Origin: Leclercia adecarboxylata
Lineage (GTDB): Bacteria > Pseudomonadota > Gammaproteobacteria > Enterobacterales > Enterobacteriaceae
Direction: 5' to 3'
DNA: 64,000 bases
Assembly: GCF_006874705.1 (NCBI RefSeq)
Contig: NZ_CP035382.1
Span: 1,240,001 to 1,304,000, forward strand
Shown: one piece after another, positions 17,968-27,789 of the stretch
Layout: every line of letters starts with the position of its first letter
Position numbering within the stretch: position 1 is the stretch's first letter
Notes under the pieces: model-generated
What the model was told of the DNA's origin: nothing
Database searches by the model: none
The model's input: the letters and a program-made list of their open reading frames with translations, nothing else
Position numbers and translations under genes: made by a program

Positions 17968-18057
17968 ATGCACAACACCCTGGGCGCTGATGCACAGATT
18001 TCGCTATTGCCCCCCTTATGCACAGACTAAGGTCAAAAATGAGTGATCGCGATCACG
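17968..18057. promoter_or_regulatory. garP-garD divergent control region: three ATGCACA repeats and a CRP palindrome
   Basis: The 415-base gap between garP and garD has no gene. ATGCACA occurs three times in the same orientation at 17968, 17990 and 18018, spaced 22 and 28 bases. GTGATCGCGATCAC (18043-18056) is a perfect palindrome matching eight of ten CRP half-site positions. In E. coli these genes are activated by CdaR with galactarate, glucarate or glycerate; the repeats are therefore candidate CdaR sites, by inference only. The region 17785-17960 is A/T-rich with no clear motif. Confidence 0.45.
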
Positions 18058-18181
18058 TTTTTAATTCCCTGCGCCTGACATTCTTTATTCCACTGAGCAG
18101 AGTCTTTATTTCCGATAACAAGAAAATACACGTACTCTTTTACGAATTAATTATCCCCCACTCGCTGGAGAATACTGGACA

Positions 18182-19753
18182 ATGGCCGACATCGAAATTC
18201 GACAAACGTCGCCGGGCGCGTTTTATATTAAGGTGCACGACACCGATAACGTGGCGATTATTGTTAACGATCAGGGGTTAAAAGCCGGAACGCGTTTCCC
18301 TGACGGGCTTGAACTGATCGAGCATATTCCGCAGGGCCATAAAGTGGCGCTGGTCGATATCCCGGCGCAGGGCGAAATCGTGCGCTATGGCGAAGTCATT
18401 GGCTATGCCGTGCGGGCGATCCCGCAGGGCAGCTGGATTGACGAGTCGCTGGTAGCCCTGCCGGAAGCACCGCCGCTGAACACCCTGCCGCTGGCGACCC
18501 GCGTGCCGGAGCCAATGCCAGCCCTGGAAGGCTACACCTTCGAAGGCTATCGCAATGCAGACGGCAGCGTCGGCACCAAAAACCTGCTCGGCATCAGCAC
18601 CAGCGTGCACTGCGTGGCGGGGGTTGTCGATTTTGTAGTGAAGATCATCGAGCGCGACCTGCTGCCAAAATACCCGAACGTTGACGGCGTGGTCGGTCTG
18701 AACCACCTGTACGGCTGCGGCGTGGCGATCAACGCCCCGGCGGCCATTGTGCCGATCCGCACCATCCACAATATTGCCCTCAACCCGAACTTCGGCGGCG
18801 AAGTGATGGTGGTGGGCCTTGGCTGCGAAAAACTCGTGCCTGAAAAACTGCTGCAGGGCACCGAGGATACCCAGGCTATCCCGGTGGATAACGCCAGCAT
18901 CGTGCGTTTGCAGGACGATCAGCACGTCGGTTTCCGTTCGATGGTCGATGATATTCTGCAGGTTGCAGAGCGCCATCTGGCAAAACTGAATCAGCGCAAG
19001 CGTGAAACCTGCCCGGCCTCTGAGCTGGTGGTGGGGATGCAGTGCGGCGGCAGCGACGCCTTCTCCGGCGTAACCGCAAACCCGGCCGTGGGCTATGCCT
19101 CGGATCTGCTGGTGCGCTGCGGCGCAACGGTAATGTTCTCGGAAGTCACCGAAGTGCGCGATGCGATCCACCTGCTCACCCCACGCGCCATCAACGAAGA
19201 GGTAGGCAAACGCCTGCTGGAAGAGATGGCCTGGTACGATAACTATCTCGACATGGGCAAAACCGACCGCAGCGCTAACCCCTCCCCGGGCAACAAGAAA
19301 GGCGGCCTGGCGAACGTGGTGGAAAAAGCCCTGGGCTCTATCGCCAAATCGGGCCAGAGCGCCATTGTCGAGGTGCTCTCCCCGGGCCAGCGCCCAACCA
19401 AACGCGGCCTGATCTATGCCGCCACGCCGGCCAGCGATTTCGTCTGCGGCACCCAACAGGTGGCCTCCGGGATCACCGTGCAGGTGTTCACTACCGGGCG
19501 CGGCACCCCGTACGGCCTGATGGCGGTTCCGGTCATTAAAATGGCGACCCGTACCGAACTGGCTAACCGTTGGTTTGATCTGATGGATATCAACGCGGGC
19601 ACCATCGCCACCGGCGAAGAGAGCATTGAGGACGTGGGCTGGAAGCTGTTCCACTTCATTCTCGACGTGGCCAGCGGCCGCAAGAAAACCTTCTCCGATC
19701 AGTGGGGATTACACAACCAGCTGGCGGTATTTAACCCGGCACCTGTGACCTGA
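18182..19753 (+). CDS. garD: Galactarate dehydratase GarD
   Basis: Iron-dependent D-galactarate dehydratase (UxaA family) that forms 5-dehydro-4-deoxy-D-glucarate, the first galactarate catabolic step. 523 residues as in E. coli. A small N-terminal SAF-like domain (about 1-90) precedes the large UxaA domain, with conserved [25 protein letters not shown] and [20 protein letters not shown] segments; the cysteines in these are likely iron ligands. The ATG at 18182 is where homology begins. It has its own terminator. Confidence 0.96.
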   Translation: MADIEIRQTSPGAFYIKVHDTDNVAIIVNDQGLKAGTRFPDGLELIEHIPQGHKVALVDIPAQGEIVRYGEVIGYAVRAIPQGSWIDESLVALPEAPPLNTLPLATRVPEPMPALEGYTFEGYRNADGSVGTKNLLGISTSVHCVAGVVDFVVKIIERDLLPKYPNVDGVVGLNHLYGCGVAINAPAAIVPIRTIHNIALNPNFGGEVMVVGLGCEKLVPEKLLQGTEDTQAIPVDNASIVRLQDDQHVGFRSMVDDILQVAERHLAKLNQRKRETCPASELVVGMQCGGSDAFSGVTANPAVGYASDLLVRCGATVMFSEVTEVRDAIHLLTPRAINEEVGKRLLEEMAWYDNYLDMGKTDRSANPSPGNKKGGLANVVEKALGSIAKSGQSAIVEVLSPGQRPTKRGLIYAATPASDFVCGTQQVASGITVQVFTTGRGTPYGLMAVPVIKMATRTELANRWFDLMDINAGTIATGEESIEDVGWKLFHFILDVASGRKKTFSDQWGLHNQLAVFNPAPVT

Positions 19754-19773
19754 GTTTGCAGTAAACCTCTTTT

Positions 19774-19801
19774 AGCATGGCTCCGGCCATGCTTTTTTTT
19801 T
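19774..19801 (+). terminator. Terminator of garD
   Basis: AGCATGG-CTCCGG-CCATGCT hairpin followed by eight T residues. Confidence 0.9.
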
Positions 19802-19841
19802 GCCTTTCGTTCTGATTATCGTCAGGCGGGACACGGGCAGG

Positions 19842-20635
19842 CTATCTTAAGACCTGCCAGTATCCTCCTTTTCTGGCACCGACTCGTTGTACCTTACCCT
19901 TGCTTTGTAACGCACTGAGATAGCGTTCTACCGTACGGGAGGTCACTCCAAGCATTGAGGCCAGGGTGGAAGCGGTCATCTTTGGTTGGGCAATCAGAAG
20001 TTGCAGGATGGTATCCTCTTTTTCCGACATTTGTTCCGACATTCTTTCCGACATTGTATGTGGCGACGAGATGCTTTCACGCAGCGCATCGGCAAGATTC
20101 CGTAGCATGAATTCCACAAAAGCCGTGCAGTCGCTGGCTTTGTCACACTGCCCAAGGATGGCGTAGTACCGCTCTTGCTGAAAGTGGATCAGCGTTTCTA
20201 CGGGCAGCCAGGCCAGTTCGGCACGCCACTGACTGAGAATAAGAGTCTGCCAGAGGCGCCCCATACGGCCATTGCCGTCGGCAAATGGATGGATAAATTC
20301 AAATTCATAGTGGAATACAGAGCTGGCTATCAGCGGGTGCAGGTCTGTTATACTCAGCCAGCCAAGCAGCTCATCCACCAGACGAGGGACCTGAGACGCA
20401 GGAGGCGCCATATGCACCAGTTGGTTACCACGGTAGATCCCGACATCCCCCCGATAGTCAGCGAATTATGTTCGATGGCTAACGACGCCTGGATGGTACG
20501 AATACGGTTCTCTTTGCGCAGCAGAGGTGAAGCTCGCCCCGTATACGCAGCCCAATGCCCCAGCAATTCTCCCGTCTCAACCACCAGATTTAGGATTGCA
20601 GAGGTAATCGTAAAAGGGGGTTGATAACGGCTCAC
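19842..20635 (-). pseudogene. Fic-family protein gene, broken by an internal deletion and frame change
   Basis: The N-terminal part (20635 down to about 20460) encodes MSRYQPPFTITSAILNLVVE onward, including the inhibitory-helix-like SLAIEHNSL, and is the usual start of a Fic AMP-transferase-like protein. The rest, in another frame from about 20480 to 19842, encodes GDVGIYRGNQLVHMAPP, the intact Fic motif HPFADGNGRMGR and a C-terminal winged helix (ASTLASMLGVTSRTVERYLS). About 60 codons normally found between these parts are missing, and the join near 20450-20458 contains a run of six C. A C-terminal remnant of 191 codons from 20417 could still be translated. Confidence 0.85.
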
Positions 20636-20639
20636 CAGG

Positions 20640-21503
20640 TTACTCCCCCTGCTGCTCCAGGGCGTACTTATACAGCGCGTTCTTTTTCACGCCGTGGATC
20701 TCCGCCGCCAGCGCGGCCGCTTTTTTCAGCGGCAGCTCGGTCTGCAGCAGCGCGAGGGTGCGCAGCGCGTCGGCAGGCAGCGCGTCTTCTGTCGCTTTGT
20801 GCCCTTCGACAATCAGCACCATTTCGCCCTTGCGGCGGTTTTCGTCCTCTTTCACCCAGGCCAGCAGCTCGCCCACCGGCAGGCCGTGGATGGTCTCCCA
20901 GGTTTTGGTCAGCTCGCGCGCCAGCACTACGTAACGGGCTTCGCCCCAGACCGCCACCATATCCTCCAGACTCTCCAGCAGACGGTGGGTGGATTCGTAG
21001 AAGATCAGGGTGCGGGGTTCGGCTTCCAGCGCCTTCAGCACGTCGCGACGGCCTTTGGATTTGGCAGGCAGGAAACCTTCATAGCAGAAACGATCCGACG
21101 GCAGGCCCGCGGCGCTCAGGGCAGCAATGGCCGCGCACGGACCCGGCAGCGGTACTACGCGAATACCGGCTTCGCGGCAGGTGCGGACCAGGTGATACCC
21201 CGGGTCGTTGATCAGCGGCGTACCGGCATCGGATACCAGGGCGATGTTCTGCCCCTCTTTCAGCTTAGCCACCAGCGTTTCGGCTTTTTGTTGCTCGTTA
21301 TGATCGTGCAGGGCAAACAGGCGGGCGTTAATCGCGAAATGTTGCAGGAGCAGGCCGGTGTGCCGGGTATCTTCAGCAGCAATAAGATCAACGCTTTGCA
21401 ACACGGTGAGCGCACGTTGGGTAATATCAGATAAATTCCCGATAGGAGTAGGTACAATATAAAGCTGACCCTGAGAATTATCTGCCGTTTCGTGTTGTTT
21501 CAT
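20640..21503 (-). CDS. rsmI: 16S rRNA C1402 2'-O-ribose methyltransferase RsmI
   Basis: SAM-dependent enzyme that methylates the ribose of C1402 in 16S rRNA, working with RsmH on the decoding centre. 287 residues (E. coli 286). The tetrapyrrole-methylase fold shows [15 protein letters not shown] near the N-terminus, [16 protein letters not shown] around residues 88-103, and a C-terminal helical tail ([10 protein letters not shown]). Divergent from lpoA across 62 bases. The start follows E. coli. Confidence 0.95.
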   Translation of the reverse strand: MKQHETADNSQGQLYIVPTPIGNLSDITQRALTVLQSVDLIAAEDTRHTGLLLQHFAINARLFALHDHNEQQKAETLVAKLKEGQNIALVSDAGTPLINDPGYHLVRTCREAGIRVVPLPGPCAAIAALSAAGLPSDRFCYEGFLPAKSKGRRDVLKALEAEPRTLIFYESTHRLLESLEDMVAVWGEARYVVLARELTKTWETIHGLPVGELLAWVKEDENRRKGEMVLIVEGHKATEDALPADALRTLALLQTELPLKKAAALAAEIHGVKKNALYKYALEQQGE

Positions 21504-21565
21504 TGTTTCATCCGTATTGCCGATTTAATATTGAGCATTGCGTAAAAAATATCACTGGATACAGT

Positions 21566-23656
21566 ATGGTACCCTTAACGTTTCTTCATAATAAAGTCAC
21601 GCGCAGCCTTCCGCTGGTGCTGGCAGCCCTGATCTTTGCTGGCTGCGGTACCCAGGCGCCCGATCAAAGTGCTGCCCATATGGAGGGTGCCGCGCAGGCC
21701 GACTCCGGCTTCTATCTGCACCAGATGGAGCAGAGCTCCGATGATACCCGGATCAACTGGCAATTACTCGCCATTCGTGCACTGCTGAAAGAGGGTAAAA
21801 CCCAGCATGCCGCCGATCTGTTTAATCAGTTGCCGCAGGATTTGAGCGACACCCAGCGCCGCGAGCAGTCGCTGCTGGCCGCTGAACTGAAAATTGCGCA
21901 GAACGACGTTGCCGGAGCGAAGAAGATCCTCGGGAATATCGACCTCAGCACGCTCGATAAAAACCAGCAGGCACGTTTCTGGCAGGCCGGTATTGCCGCG
22001 GAACAGGGGCGCCCTTCCCTGACGCTGCTGCGGGCGCTGATTGCCCAGGAGCCGCTGCTCGCCGCCGCCGAAAAACAGAAAAATATTGATGCCACCTGGC
22101 AGTCGCTCTCCGCCATGAATCCCGATCAGGCCAATGCGCTGGTGATCAATGCCGACGAAAATATCCTGCAGGGCTGGCTGGATCTGCAGCGCGTCTGGTT
22201 CGATAACCGCAACGATCCCAATATGTTGAAAGCCGGGATCAAAGACTGGCAGACCCGCTACCCGAACAACCCGGGGGCGACCATGCTGCCAACGCAGCTG
22301 GTCAATGTGCAGAACTTCAAGCCCGCCTCCACCAGCAAAATCGCGCTACTGCTGCCCCTGGATGGCCAGGCCGCCGTCTTTGGCCGCACTATCCAGCAAG
22401 GTTTTGACGCAGCGAGAAATGGCACGGCGGCCGTCACCGGTAGCGCCGTCCCTGCCCAGGTTGCCCAGGCTGCCAACGCCGGCGATGTGGTGAGCCCGTC
22501 CAGTGCCGAAACCAACGATCTGACCACGGCCCAACCTGTCATCGCCCAGGAAGGTACGATGCAGGAGCCGGTCCAGGCCCCTGAAACCACCCAGCCCGTC
22601 ACCGCGCCGGATAACACCGTGCAGGATCCGCAGCAGGCTCCTGTCGCCGCGCAGTCACCTCAGGCCACGGCACTCGCCAACCCGGCCGCCGAGGTGAAGG
22701 TGTATGACACCAGCACCCAGCCGCTCGACCAGGTGCTGAACCAGGTCCAGCAGGATGGCGCCAGCATCGTGGTAGGCCCGCTGCTGAAAAACAACGTCGA
22801 AGAGCTGATGAAGAGCAATACCTCGCTGAACGTGCTGGCGCTGAACCAGCCGGAGCAGGTACAGAATCTCCCTAACGTCTGCTACTTCGCCCTGTCGCCA
22901 GAAGACGAAGCTCGCGATGCCGCGCGCCATATCCACGAGCAAGGTAAGCAGGCTCCTCTGCTGTTGATCCCGCGCAGCCAGCTGGGCGATCGCGTCGCCA
23001 CCGCCTTTGCCGAGGAGTGGCAGCAGCTGGGCGGCGGCATTGTTCTGCAGCAGAAGTTTGGCTCAAGCTCTGAACTGCGTGCAGGCGTTAACGGCGGGGC
23101 AGGTATTGCTCTGACCGGTAGCCCGGTCACCTCCAGCCTGCCGCAGCAGCAGGGCGTGACGATTGGTGGCCTGACCATCCCGGCACCGCCAACGGACGCG
23201 CAGATTAGCGGCGGCGGCAATGTCGATGCGGCTTACATCGTTGCCACCCCGGAAGAGATCGCCTTTATCAAACCGATGATCGCCATGCGTAACGGCAGCC
23301 AGGCTGGCGTGTCGCTGTATGCCAGCTCGCGCAGCGCGCAGGGCACCGCCGGCCCGGACTTCCGTCTTGAGATGGAGGGCCTGCAGTACAGCGAAATTCC
23401 AATGCTGGCAGGCGCCAACCCGGCGCTAATGCAGCAGGCGCTGAGCAGCGTACGTAACGACTACTCGCTGGCGCGTCTGTATGCCATGGGCGTGGACGCA
23501 TGGGCGCTGGCGAACCATTTCACCCAGATGCGCCAGGTGCCAGGCTTCACCCTTAACGGCAATACCGGCGATCTCACCGCCACTCAGGACTGCGTGATTA
23601 ACAGGAAGTTATCATGGCTCAAATACCAGCAGGGACAGATCGTTCCGGCGAGTTAA
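21566..23656 (+). CDS. lpoA: Penicillin-binding protein 1A activator lipoprotein LpoA
   Basis: Outer-membrane lipoprotein that reaches through the periplasm to activate PBP1A transpeptidase. The start at 21566 gives 696 residues (E. coli 678). The lipobox IFAGC places the lipidated cysteine at Cys27. An N-terminal TPR-like helical domain runs to about residue 250; the C-terminal domain is a periplasmic-binding-like fold. Between its lobes lies a low-complexity Ala/Pro/Gln/Thr-rich insert (about residues 292-375), longer than in E. coli. The last 43 bases overlap yraN. Confidence 0.95.
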   Translation: MVPLTFLHNKVTRSLPLVLAALIFAGCGTQAPDQSAAHMEGAAQADSGFYLHQMEQSSDDTRINWQLLAIRALLKEGKTQHAADLFNQLPQDLSDTQRREQSLLAAELKIAQNDVAGAKKILGNIDLSTLDKNQQARFWQAGIAAEQGRPSLTLLRALIAQEPLLAAAEKQKNIDATWQSLSAMNPDQANALVINADENILQGWLDLQRVWFDNRNDPNMLKAGIKDWQTRYPNNPGATMLPTQLVNVQNFKPASTSKIALLLPLDGQAAVFGRTIQQGFDAARNGTAAVTGSAVPAQVAQAANAGDVVSPSSAETNDLTTAQPVIAQEGTMQEPVQAPETTQPVTAPDNTVQDPQQAPVAAQSPQATALANPAAEVKVYDTSTQPLDQVLNQVQQDGASIVVGPLLKNNVEELMKSNTSLNVLALNQPEQVQNLPNVCYFALSPEDEARDAARHIHEQGKQAPLLLIPRSQLGDRVATAFAEEWQQLGGGIVLQQKFGSSSELRAGVNGGAGIALTGSPVTSSLPQQQGVTIGGLTIPAPPTDAQISGGGNVDAAYIVATPEEIAFIKPMIAMRNGSQAGVSLYASSRSAQGTAGPDFRLEMEGLQYSEIPMLAGANPALMQQALSSVRNDYSLARLYAMGVDAWALANHFTQMRQVPGFTLNGNTGDLTATQDCVINRKLSWLKYQQGQIVPAS

Positions 23657-24009
23657 CCCGCAAACAGACCGGCGACGCGCGCGAGCTTCAGGCGCGTCGC
23701 TGGCTTGAGCGCAAAGGACTGCGCTTTATCGCCGCGAACGTTCGCGTCCGCGGCGGTGAAATTGACCTTATCATGCAGGACGGCCCGACCATCGTGTTCA
23801 TTGAGGTGCGCTACCGCCAGTCAGCCCGCTATGGCGGTGCCGCTGCCAGCGTGACCCGGGCCAAGCAACAAAAATTATTACTCACCGCCCAGTTGTGGCT
23901 TGTCCGGCATAATGGCAGCTTTGATACTGTGGATTGCCGGTTCGATGTGGTAGCCTTCACCGGAAACGCCATCGAATGGTTCAAAAACGCCTTCGGCGCA
24001 GACGCGTAA
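23614..24009 (+). CDS. yraN: UPF0102 endonuclease-like protein YraN
   Basis: 131 residues, the same as E. coli. It carries the restriction-endonuclease-like core of UPF0102: a conserved Glu in the first helix region, [11 protein letters not shown] and [10 protein letters not shown], which resembles a PD-(D/E)XK site. No established function. Its ATG lies inside the 3' end of lpoA in another frame, preceded by AGGAAG, so translation is probably coupled to lpoA. Confidence 0.93.
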   Translation: MAQIPAGTDRSGELTRKQTGDARELQARRWLERKGLRFIAANVRVRGGEIDLIMQDGPTIVFIEVRYRQSARYGGAAASVTRAKQQKLLLTAQLWLVRHNGSFDTVDCRFDVVAFTGNAIEWFKNAFGADA

Positions 24010-24030
24010 ATCAGATCGTTAAGGGATATC

Positions 24031-24621
24031 GTGCTCGAAAGAATTAAGGTGTGCTTCACCGAAAGCATTCAGACTCAGATCGCAGCGGCAGAAGCGCTGC
24101 CGGACGCCATCTCCCGTGCGGCGATGACGCTGGTACAATCCCTGCTCAACGGCAACAAAATCCTCTGTTGTGGCAACGGCACCTCGGCCGCCAACGCACA
24201 GCATTTTGCTGCCAGTATGATCAATCGTTTTGAGACAGAGCGCCCCAGTTTACCTGCCATTGCACTTAATACCGATAACGTGGTCTTAACGGCGATTGCT
24301 AACGATCGTCTCCATGATGAGATCTATGCCAAACAGGTGCGTGCGTTAGGGCATGCCGGTGATGTGCTGCTGGCGATCTCTACGCGCGGCAACAGCCGCG
24401 ACATCGTCAAGGCCGTTGAAGCCGCCGTCACGCGCGATATGACCATCGTTGCCCTGACCGGTTACGATGGTGGCGAGCTGGCGGGGCTGTTAGGTCCTCA
24501 TGATGTTGAGATCCGTATTCCTTCCCACCGCAGCGCGCGCATTCAGGAGATGCACATGCTGACGGTGAACTGTTTATGCGATCTGATCGATAACACGCTT
24601 TTCCCTCACCAGGATGATTAA
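24031..24621 (+). CDS. diaA: DnaA initiator-associating protein DiaA
   Basis: SIS-fold tetramer that binds several DnaA molecules at oriC and keeps initiation timely. 196 residues, nearly identical to E. coli, including [19 protein letters not shown] and [14 protein letters not shown]. The start codon is GTG at 24031, as in E. coli, preceded by AAGGGAT. Part of the lpoA-yraN-diaA-dolP unit. Confidence 0.95.
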   Translation: MLERIKVCFTESIQTQIAAAEALPDAISRAAMTLVQSLLNGNKILCCGNGTSAANAQHFAASMINRFETERPSLPAIALNTDNVVLTAIANDRLHDEIYAKQVRALGHAGDVLLAISTRGNSRDIVKAVEAAVTRDMTIVALTGYDGGELAGLLGPHDVEIRIPSHRSARIQEMHMLTVNCLCDLIDNTLFPHQDD

Positions 24622-24630
24622 GGAGTATAC

Positions 24631-25206
24631 ATGAAGGCATTTTCGCCCCTCGCAGTCCTTATTTCTGCGCTGCTGCTTCAGGGATGTGTGGCTGCAGCGG
24701 TAGTGGGTACTGCCGCAGTAGGCACTAAAGCCGCGACTGACCCGCGTTCCGTGGGCACACAGGTGGATGACAGCACCCTGGAACTGCGCGTGAACAGCGC
24801 CTTGTCCAAAGACCAGCAGATCAAGAAAGAAGCGCGCATCAACGTCACGGCTTACCAGGGCAAAGTGCTGCTGGCAGGCCAGGCACCGAATACCGAACTT
24901 GCTGCCCGCGCGAAGCAGATCGCCATGGGCGTAGAGGGCGCAACCGAGGTGTTTAACGAGGTGCGTCAGGGCCAGCCGATTGGCCTGGGCGATGCATCCA
25001 ACGATACCTGGATCACCACCAAAGTGCGCTCCCAGCTGTTGGGCAGCGATCAGGTGAAATCGTCTAACGTGAAAGTGACCACCGAGAACGGCGAAGTGTT
25101 CCTGCTCGGCCTGGTAACCGATCGTGAAGGGAAAGCGGCGGCGGATATCGCCAGCCGGGTGAGCGGCGTCAAGCACGTTACCACCGCCTTTACCTACCTG
25201 AAGTAG
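24631..25206 (+). CDS. dolP: Outer-membrane lipoprotein DolP (YraP), two BON domains
   Basis: Division- and outer-membrane-associated lipoprotein that binds anionic phospholipid and helps outer-membrane integrity and amidase-linked division. 191 residues as in E. coli. Lipobox LLQGC gives lipid Cys19. Two BON domains follow, at about residues 48-115 and 126-191 (ending VTTAFTYLK). It follows diaA by nine bases. The E. coli gene is in the sigma-E regulon; I did not find a convincing sigma-E promoter here. Confidence 0.95.
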   Translation: MKAFSPLAVLISALLLQGCVAAAVVGTAAVGTKAATDPRSVGTQVDDSTLELRVNSALSKDQQIKKEARINVTAYQGKVLLAGQAPNTELAARAKQIAMGVEGATEVFNEVRQGQPIGLGDASNDTWITTKVRSQLLGSDQVKSSNVKVTTENGEVFLLGLVTDREGKAAADIASRVSGVKHVTTAFTYLK

Positions 25207-25215
25207 TTCTCTCCT

Positions 25216-25238
25216 GCCCTCTGCCATCGGCAGAGGGC
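25216..25238. terminator. Hairpin between convergent dolP and yraR
   Basis: GCCCTCTGCC-ATC-GGCAGAGGGC stem ends two bases before the yraR stop at 25241. The tails are not T-rich, so it may protect 3' ends rather than terminate. Confidence 0.5.
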
Positions 25239-25240
25239 CA

Positions 25241-25885
25241 TTACCCCTCGCCCTGCGCCATCTCCCTGAGCTTCGCTGACGAAATAATATTGACGCCAGC
25301 CGGTGACGCCCCCAGCGCCTCCTGCAGCATCACCTGCGCCACATCCCGTGCGTCTATTGACTTCAGATTGCCGGGCAACAGGCTAAACAGCGGTGCAAAC
25401 AGCGATTCGCTGAAGCGATGCTTCTCCCGCTCCCCCAGCAGCATCGACGGACGCACGATGGTCAGCCGCTCCCACTTCTGGGCGATCAGGGCCTCTTCCA
25501 TCTTGCCTTTCACCTTGTTGTAGAAGAACGGCGAGTGCGCGTTAGCGCCCATCGCGCTGACCACCAGCAGATGCTTCGCTCCGAGCCGTTTGCCGGTCAG
25601 GGCCGTATCCACCACCAGGGTGTAGTCGGCATGGATAAAGGCCTCTTTGCTGCCCGCCTCACGCCGCGTGGTGCCCAGACAGCAAAAGACGGTGTCCACC
25701 GGATCCTGAACCTGGGCCAGCGCATCGGTCAGCTGCGGATCGTGCGGATTAAACACCCCTTCAATATCGCCCAGCGGGCGACGCGTCGGGGCGGCGATAT
25801 AGTTGACCTTCCGCTCCTGAATAAGCATCCGCAGCAGGTGCCCGCCCACCAGGCCGGTCGCACCGGTAATTAAAACCTGACTCAT
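25241..25885 (-). CDS. yraR: NAD(P)-binding oxidoreductase-like protein YraR
   Basis: Atypical short-chain dehydrogenase / NAD(P)H-binding protein, 214 residues from the ATG at 25885 (E. coli 211). [14 protein letters not shown] near the N-terminus is the dinucleotide site, with conserved [14 protein letters not shown] and [18 protein letters not shown]. Substrate unknown. The start was chosen for homology and the AGGAGG just upstream; the frame stays open for 37 more codons. Confidence 0.93.
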   Translation of the reverse strand: MSQVLITGATGLVGGHLLRMLIQERKVNYIAAPTRRPLGDIEGVFNPHDPQLTDALAQVQDPVDTVFCCLGTTRREAGSKEAFIHADYTLVVDTALTGKRLGAKHLLVVSAMGANAHSPFFYNKVKGKMEEALIAQKWERLTIVRPSMLLGEREKHRFSESLFAPLFSLLPGNLKSIDARDVAQVMLQEALGASPAGVNIISSAKLREMAQGEG

Positions 25886-26011
25886 GACTCCTCCTTTGCA
25901 GATTAGTCCGTATGCGATTTCACATCCCTCAACCACACTTAGTAGTCTCATCGCTAAGTATTTACCACAAGCGAAGAAAAAGCTGTCTGAAGCCAAAACA
26001 ACGGAGGAAAC

Positions 26012-26530
26012 ATGAGCAAGAAAATTGCAGTCTTGATCACCGACGAGTTTGAAGATTCAGAGTTCACCTCGCCTGCCGAGGCGTTTCGCAAAGCGGGGCA
26101 TGAGGTGATCACAATCGAAAAACAGGCGGGGAAAACGGTGAAAGGCCACAAAGGCGAAGCCAGCGTTCCTATTGATAAGGCCATCGACGAGGTACGGCCC
26201 GCAGACTTTGATGCTCTGCTGCTGCCCGGCGGCCACTCCCCGGACTCGCTGCGCAGCGACTCGCGCTTCGTGACCTTTACCCGTGATTTTGTCGCATCCG
26301 GCAAACCGGTATTTGCCATCTGCCACGGCCCGCAGCTGTTGATCAGCGCCGAAGTGGTGCGCGGCCGCAAACTGACGGGCGTAAAATCGATTGCCATCGA
26401 TCTCAAAAACGCCGGGGCGGATTTTCACGATCAGGAGGTGGTGGTCGATAAGGATCAGCTGGTCACCAGCCGGACGCCGGAAGATCTTATCGCCTTTAAT
26501 CGTGAGGCGCTGCGCTTACTCGGCGCGTAG
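26012..26530 (+). CDS. yhbO: DJ-1/PfpI-family protein YhbO
   Basis: Stress-protective DJ-1/PfpI-superfamily protein, 172 residues as in E. coli. The nucleophilic elbow [10 protein letters not shown] carries Cys104, with His105 next to it and an upstream Glu (DEFEDSEF region) completing the usual site. The E. coli protein protects against oxidative, heat and acid stress and is described as a protein/nucleotide deglycase, a role still debated. It is convergent with yhbP and the two coding ends overlap by 15 bases. Confidence 0.94.
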   Translation: MSKKIAVLITDEFEDSEFTSPAEAFRKAGHEVITIEKQAGKTVKGHKGEASVPIDKAIDEVRPADFDALLLPGGHSPDSLRSDSRFVTFTRDFVASGKPVFAICHGPQLLISAEVVRGRKLTGVKSIAIDLKNAGADFHDQEVVVDKDQLVTSRTPEDLIAFNREALRLLGA

Positions 26531-26944
26531 CCAGTGATGTTTTTTACCAAAGCCTAAGGTGTTGTCAGTGAACTTGAGTTCATCCAGGCGGATCTCCCAT
26601 ACTGGAGCTGGCATGGCCGCGGCAACCGGAAAGCGACGAAGATAGTGCTTACGCATCGCGTCGCTTTCCTCCCCCTCCAGACGACGGATCTCCCCTTTAA
26701 ACTGCACCCCGCGGATCAACGCCACGGTTTTCGGCTGCCCGTTGACGGTGCCCGCTACTTTGGCCTGCTTGCCGCTCATCTGCGCATGGCGGGTTTTATC
26801 TTCGCTTAAAACGTAAAAGGCCACGCGCTGGGGGTCGTAATAGTAAAAGGCATTTGCGCACCACAGCTCATCCTCATGGTGAACACACCAGGTGACGACA
26901 TGCTGCTTCGCCAGCCAGCGGTTGATGGCGGCCAGAGTTTCCAT
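26516..26944 (-). CDS. yhbP: UPF0306 protein YhbP (pyridoxamine-oxidase-like fold)
   Basis: 142 residues (E. coli 147), UPF0306 family with a split-barrel flavin-binding-like fold; [21 protein letters not shown] and [16 protein letters not shown] are conserved. Function unknown. It is divergent from yhbQ. Confidence 0.9.
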   Translation of the reverse strand: METLAAINRWLAKQHVVTWCVHHEDELWCANAFYYYDPQRVAFYVLSEDKTRHAQMSGKQAKVAGTVNGQPKTVALIRGVQFKGEIRRLEGEESDAMRKHYLRRFPVAAAMPAPVWEIRLDELKFTDNTLGFGKKHHWLRAE

Positions 26945-26962
26945 TTCGCTTCTCTCTCGTGC

Positions 26963-26980
26963 TAAGGTGCGTTCACCTTA
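26963..26980. promoter_or_regulatory. Palindrome in the yhbP-yhbQ divergent gap
   Basis: TAAGGTG-CGTT-CACCTTA is a perfect 7-bp-arm inverted repeat centred in the 55 bases between two divergent start codons. Without T-tracts it looks more like an operator than a terminator. The binding protein is unknown. Confidence 0.35.
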
Positions 26981-26999
26981 ACATACTGAATCTTTCGCC

Positions 27000-27299
27000 G
27001 TGTGCTGGTTTCTCTATCTTGTTCGAACCGCTGATAATGCGCTCTATACGGGCATTACTACCGATGTCCCGCGTCGCTTCCTGCAACATCAAACCGGAAA
27101 AGGGGCGAAGGCGTTACGCGGCAAAGGGGAGCTGACGCTGGCATTTTCCGCCGTCGTGGGGGATCGCTCGCTGGCGCTGAGGCTGGAGTACCGGATCAAA
27201 CAGCTGACGAAGCGCCAGAAAGAGCGCCTCGTCAGCGGAGATGGAACGTTTGAGGCGCTACGCGAGAGCCTGCAAGCGCCGCTAATTAAAAGCGATTAA
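27000..27299 (+). CDS. yhbQ: GIY-YIG nuclease-like protein YhbQ
   Basis: GIY-YIG superfamily protein of 99 residues (E. coli 100). The motif [19 protein letters not shown] (residues 3-21) carries the paired Tyr/Gly elements, then conserved Arg in [10 protein letters not shown] and the C-terminal [12 protein letters not shown]. The E. coli protein is a structure-known nuclease-fold member with reported DNA cleavage in vitro. The start is GTG at 27000; no strong ribosome-binding site is visible, so the start is less sure. Its 3' end overlaps yhbS by 14 bases. Confidence 0.88.
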   Translation: MCWFLYLVRTADNALYTGITTDVPRRFLQHQTGKGAKALRGKGELTLAFSAVVGDRSLALRLEYRIKQLTKRQKERLVSGDGTFEALRESLQAPLIKSD

Positions 27300-27789
27300 A
27301 GTGGTCGTGGTATTCGACCAGGCCGCTGACGCCGTTAAGCGCATCATCAGCCAGACCGTGCAGCTGGAAGGCCGACTCGGTGCCCGGCCAGCGGCAGCGC
27401 AGATCGTAATGAGCGGCTTTCTCGAAGCCTAAACGGCTGTAGAACGCCGGATCGCCCAGCGTTACCACGGCGGCATAGCCAAACTCATTGAGCGAATCCA
27501 GCCCTTCATAGACCAGCTGACGCGCCAGGCCTTGTCCGCGGTAGTTTTCATCCACCGCCAGCGGCGCCATGCCAACCCACTGCAGCTCTTCACCCTGCAC
27601 GGTGACCGGGCTAAAGGCGACGTAGCCCACCACCTGCCCCTCATCGTCGGTAGCCACCAGACCCAGGGTAATCAGGCCATCTTCACGAAGGTCCTGAACC
27701 AGCTGCGCCTCTCCGTCCCCTTCGAAGGTCCGGCGTAATAAGGCATCGATACCCGGCGCATCGATCCCAATCTCTACTCGAATCAACAT
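27286..27789 (-). CDS. yhbS: GNAT-family N-acetyltransferase YhbS
   Basis: 167 residues matching E. coli YhbS. The acetyl-CoA site is seen in [20 protein letters not shown] (about residues 77-96), followed by [17 protein letters not shown]. Substrate unknown; in E. coli YhbS has been linked to small-RNA-dependent phenotypes. The start overlaps the end of ubiT by seven bases, so the two are one transcript. Confidence 0.93.
   Translation of the reverse strand: MLIRVEIGIDAPGIDALLRRTFEGDGEAQLVQDLREDGLITLGLVATDDEGQVVGYVAFSPVTVQGEELQWVGMAPLAVDENYRGQGLARQLVYEGLDSLNEFGYAAVVTLGDPAFYSRLGFEKAAHYDLRCRWPGTESAFQLHGLADDALNGVSGLVEYHDHFNRF

Noticed and set aside
18278..19654. 458-codon open frame antisense to garD
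   Set aside because: Shadow of garD with no domain features; garD matches its E. coli counterpart end to end.
24540..24630. Sigma-E promoter expected upstream of dolP
   Set aside because: TGAACTG and TCTGA occur near 24567-24587 but only about nine bases apart, too close for a sigma-E promoter.
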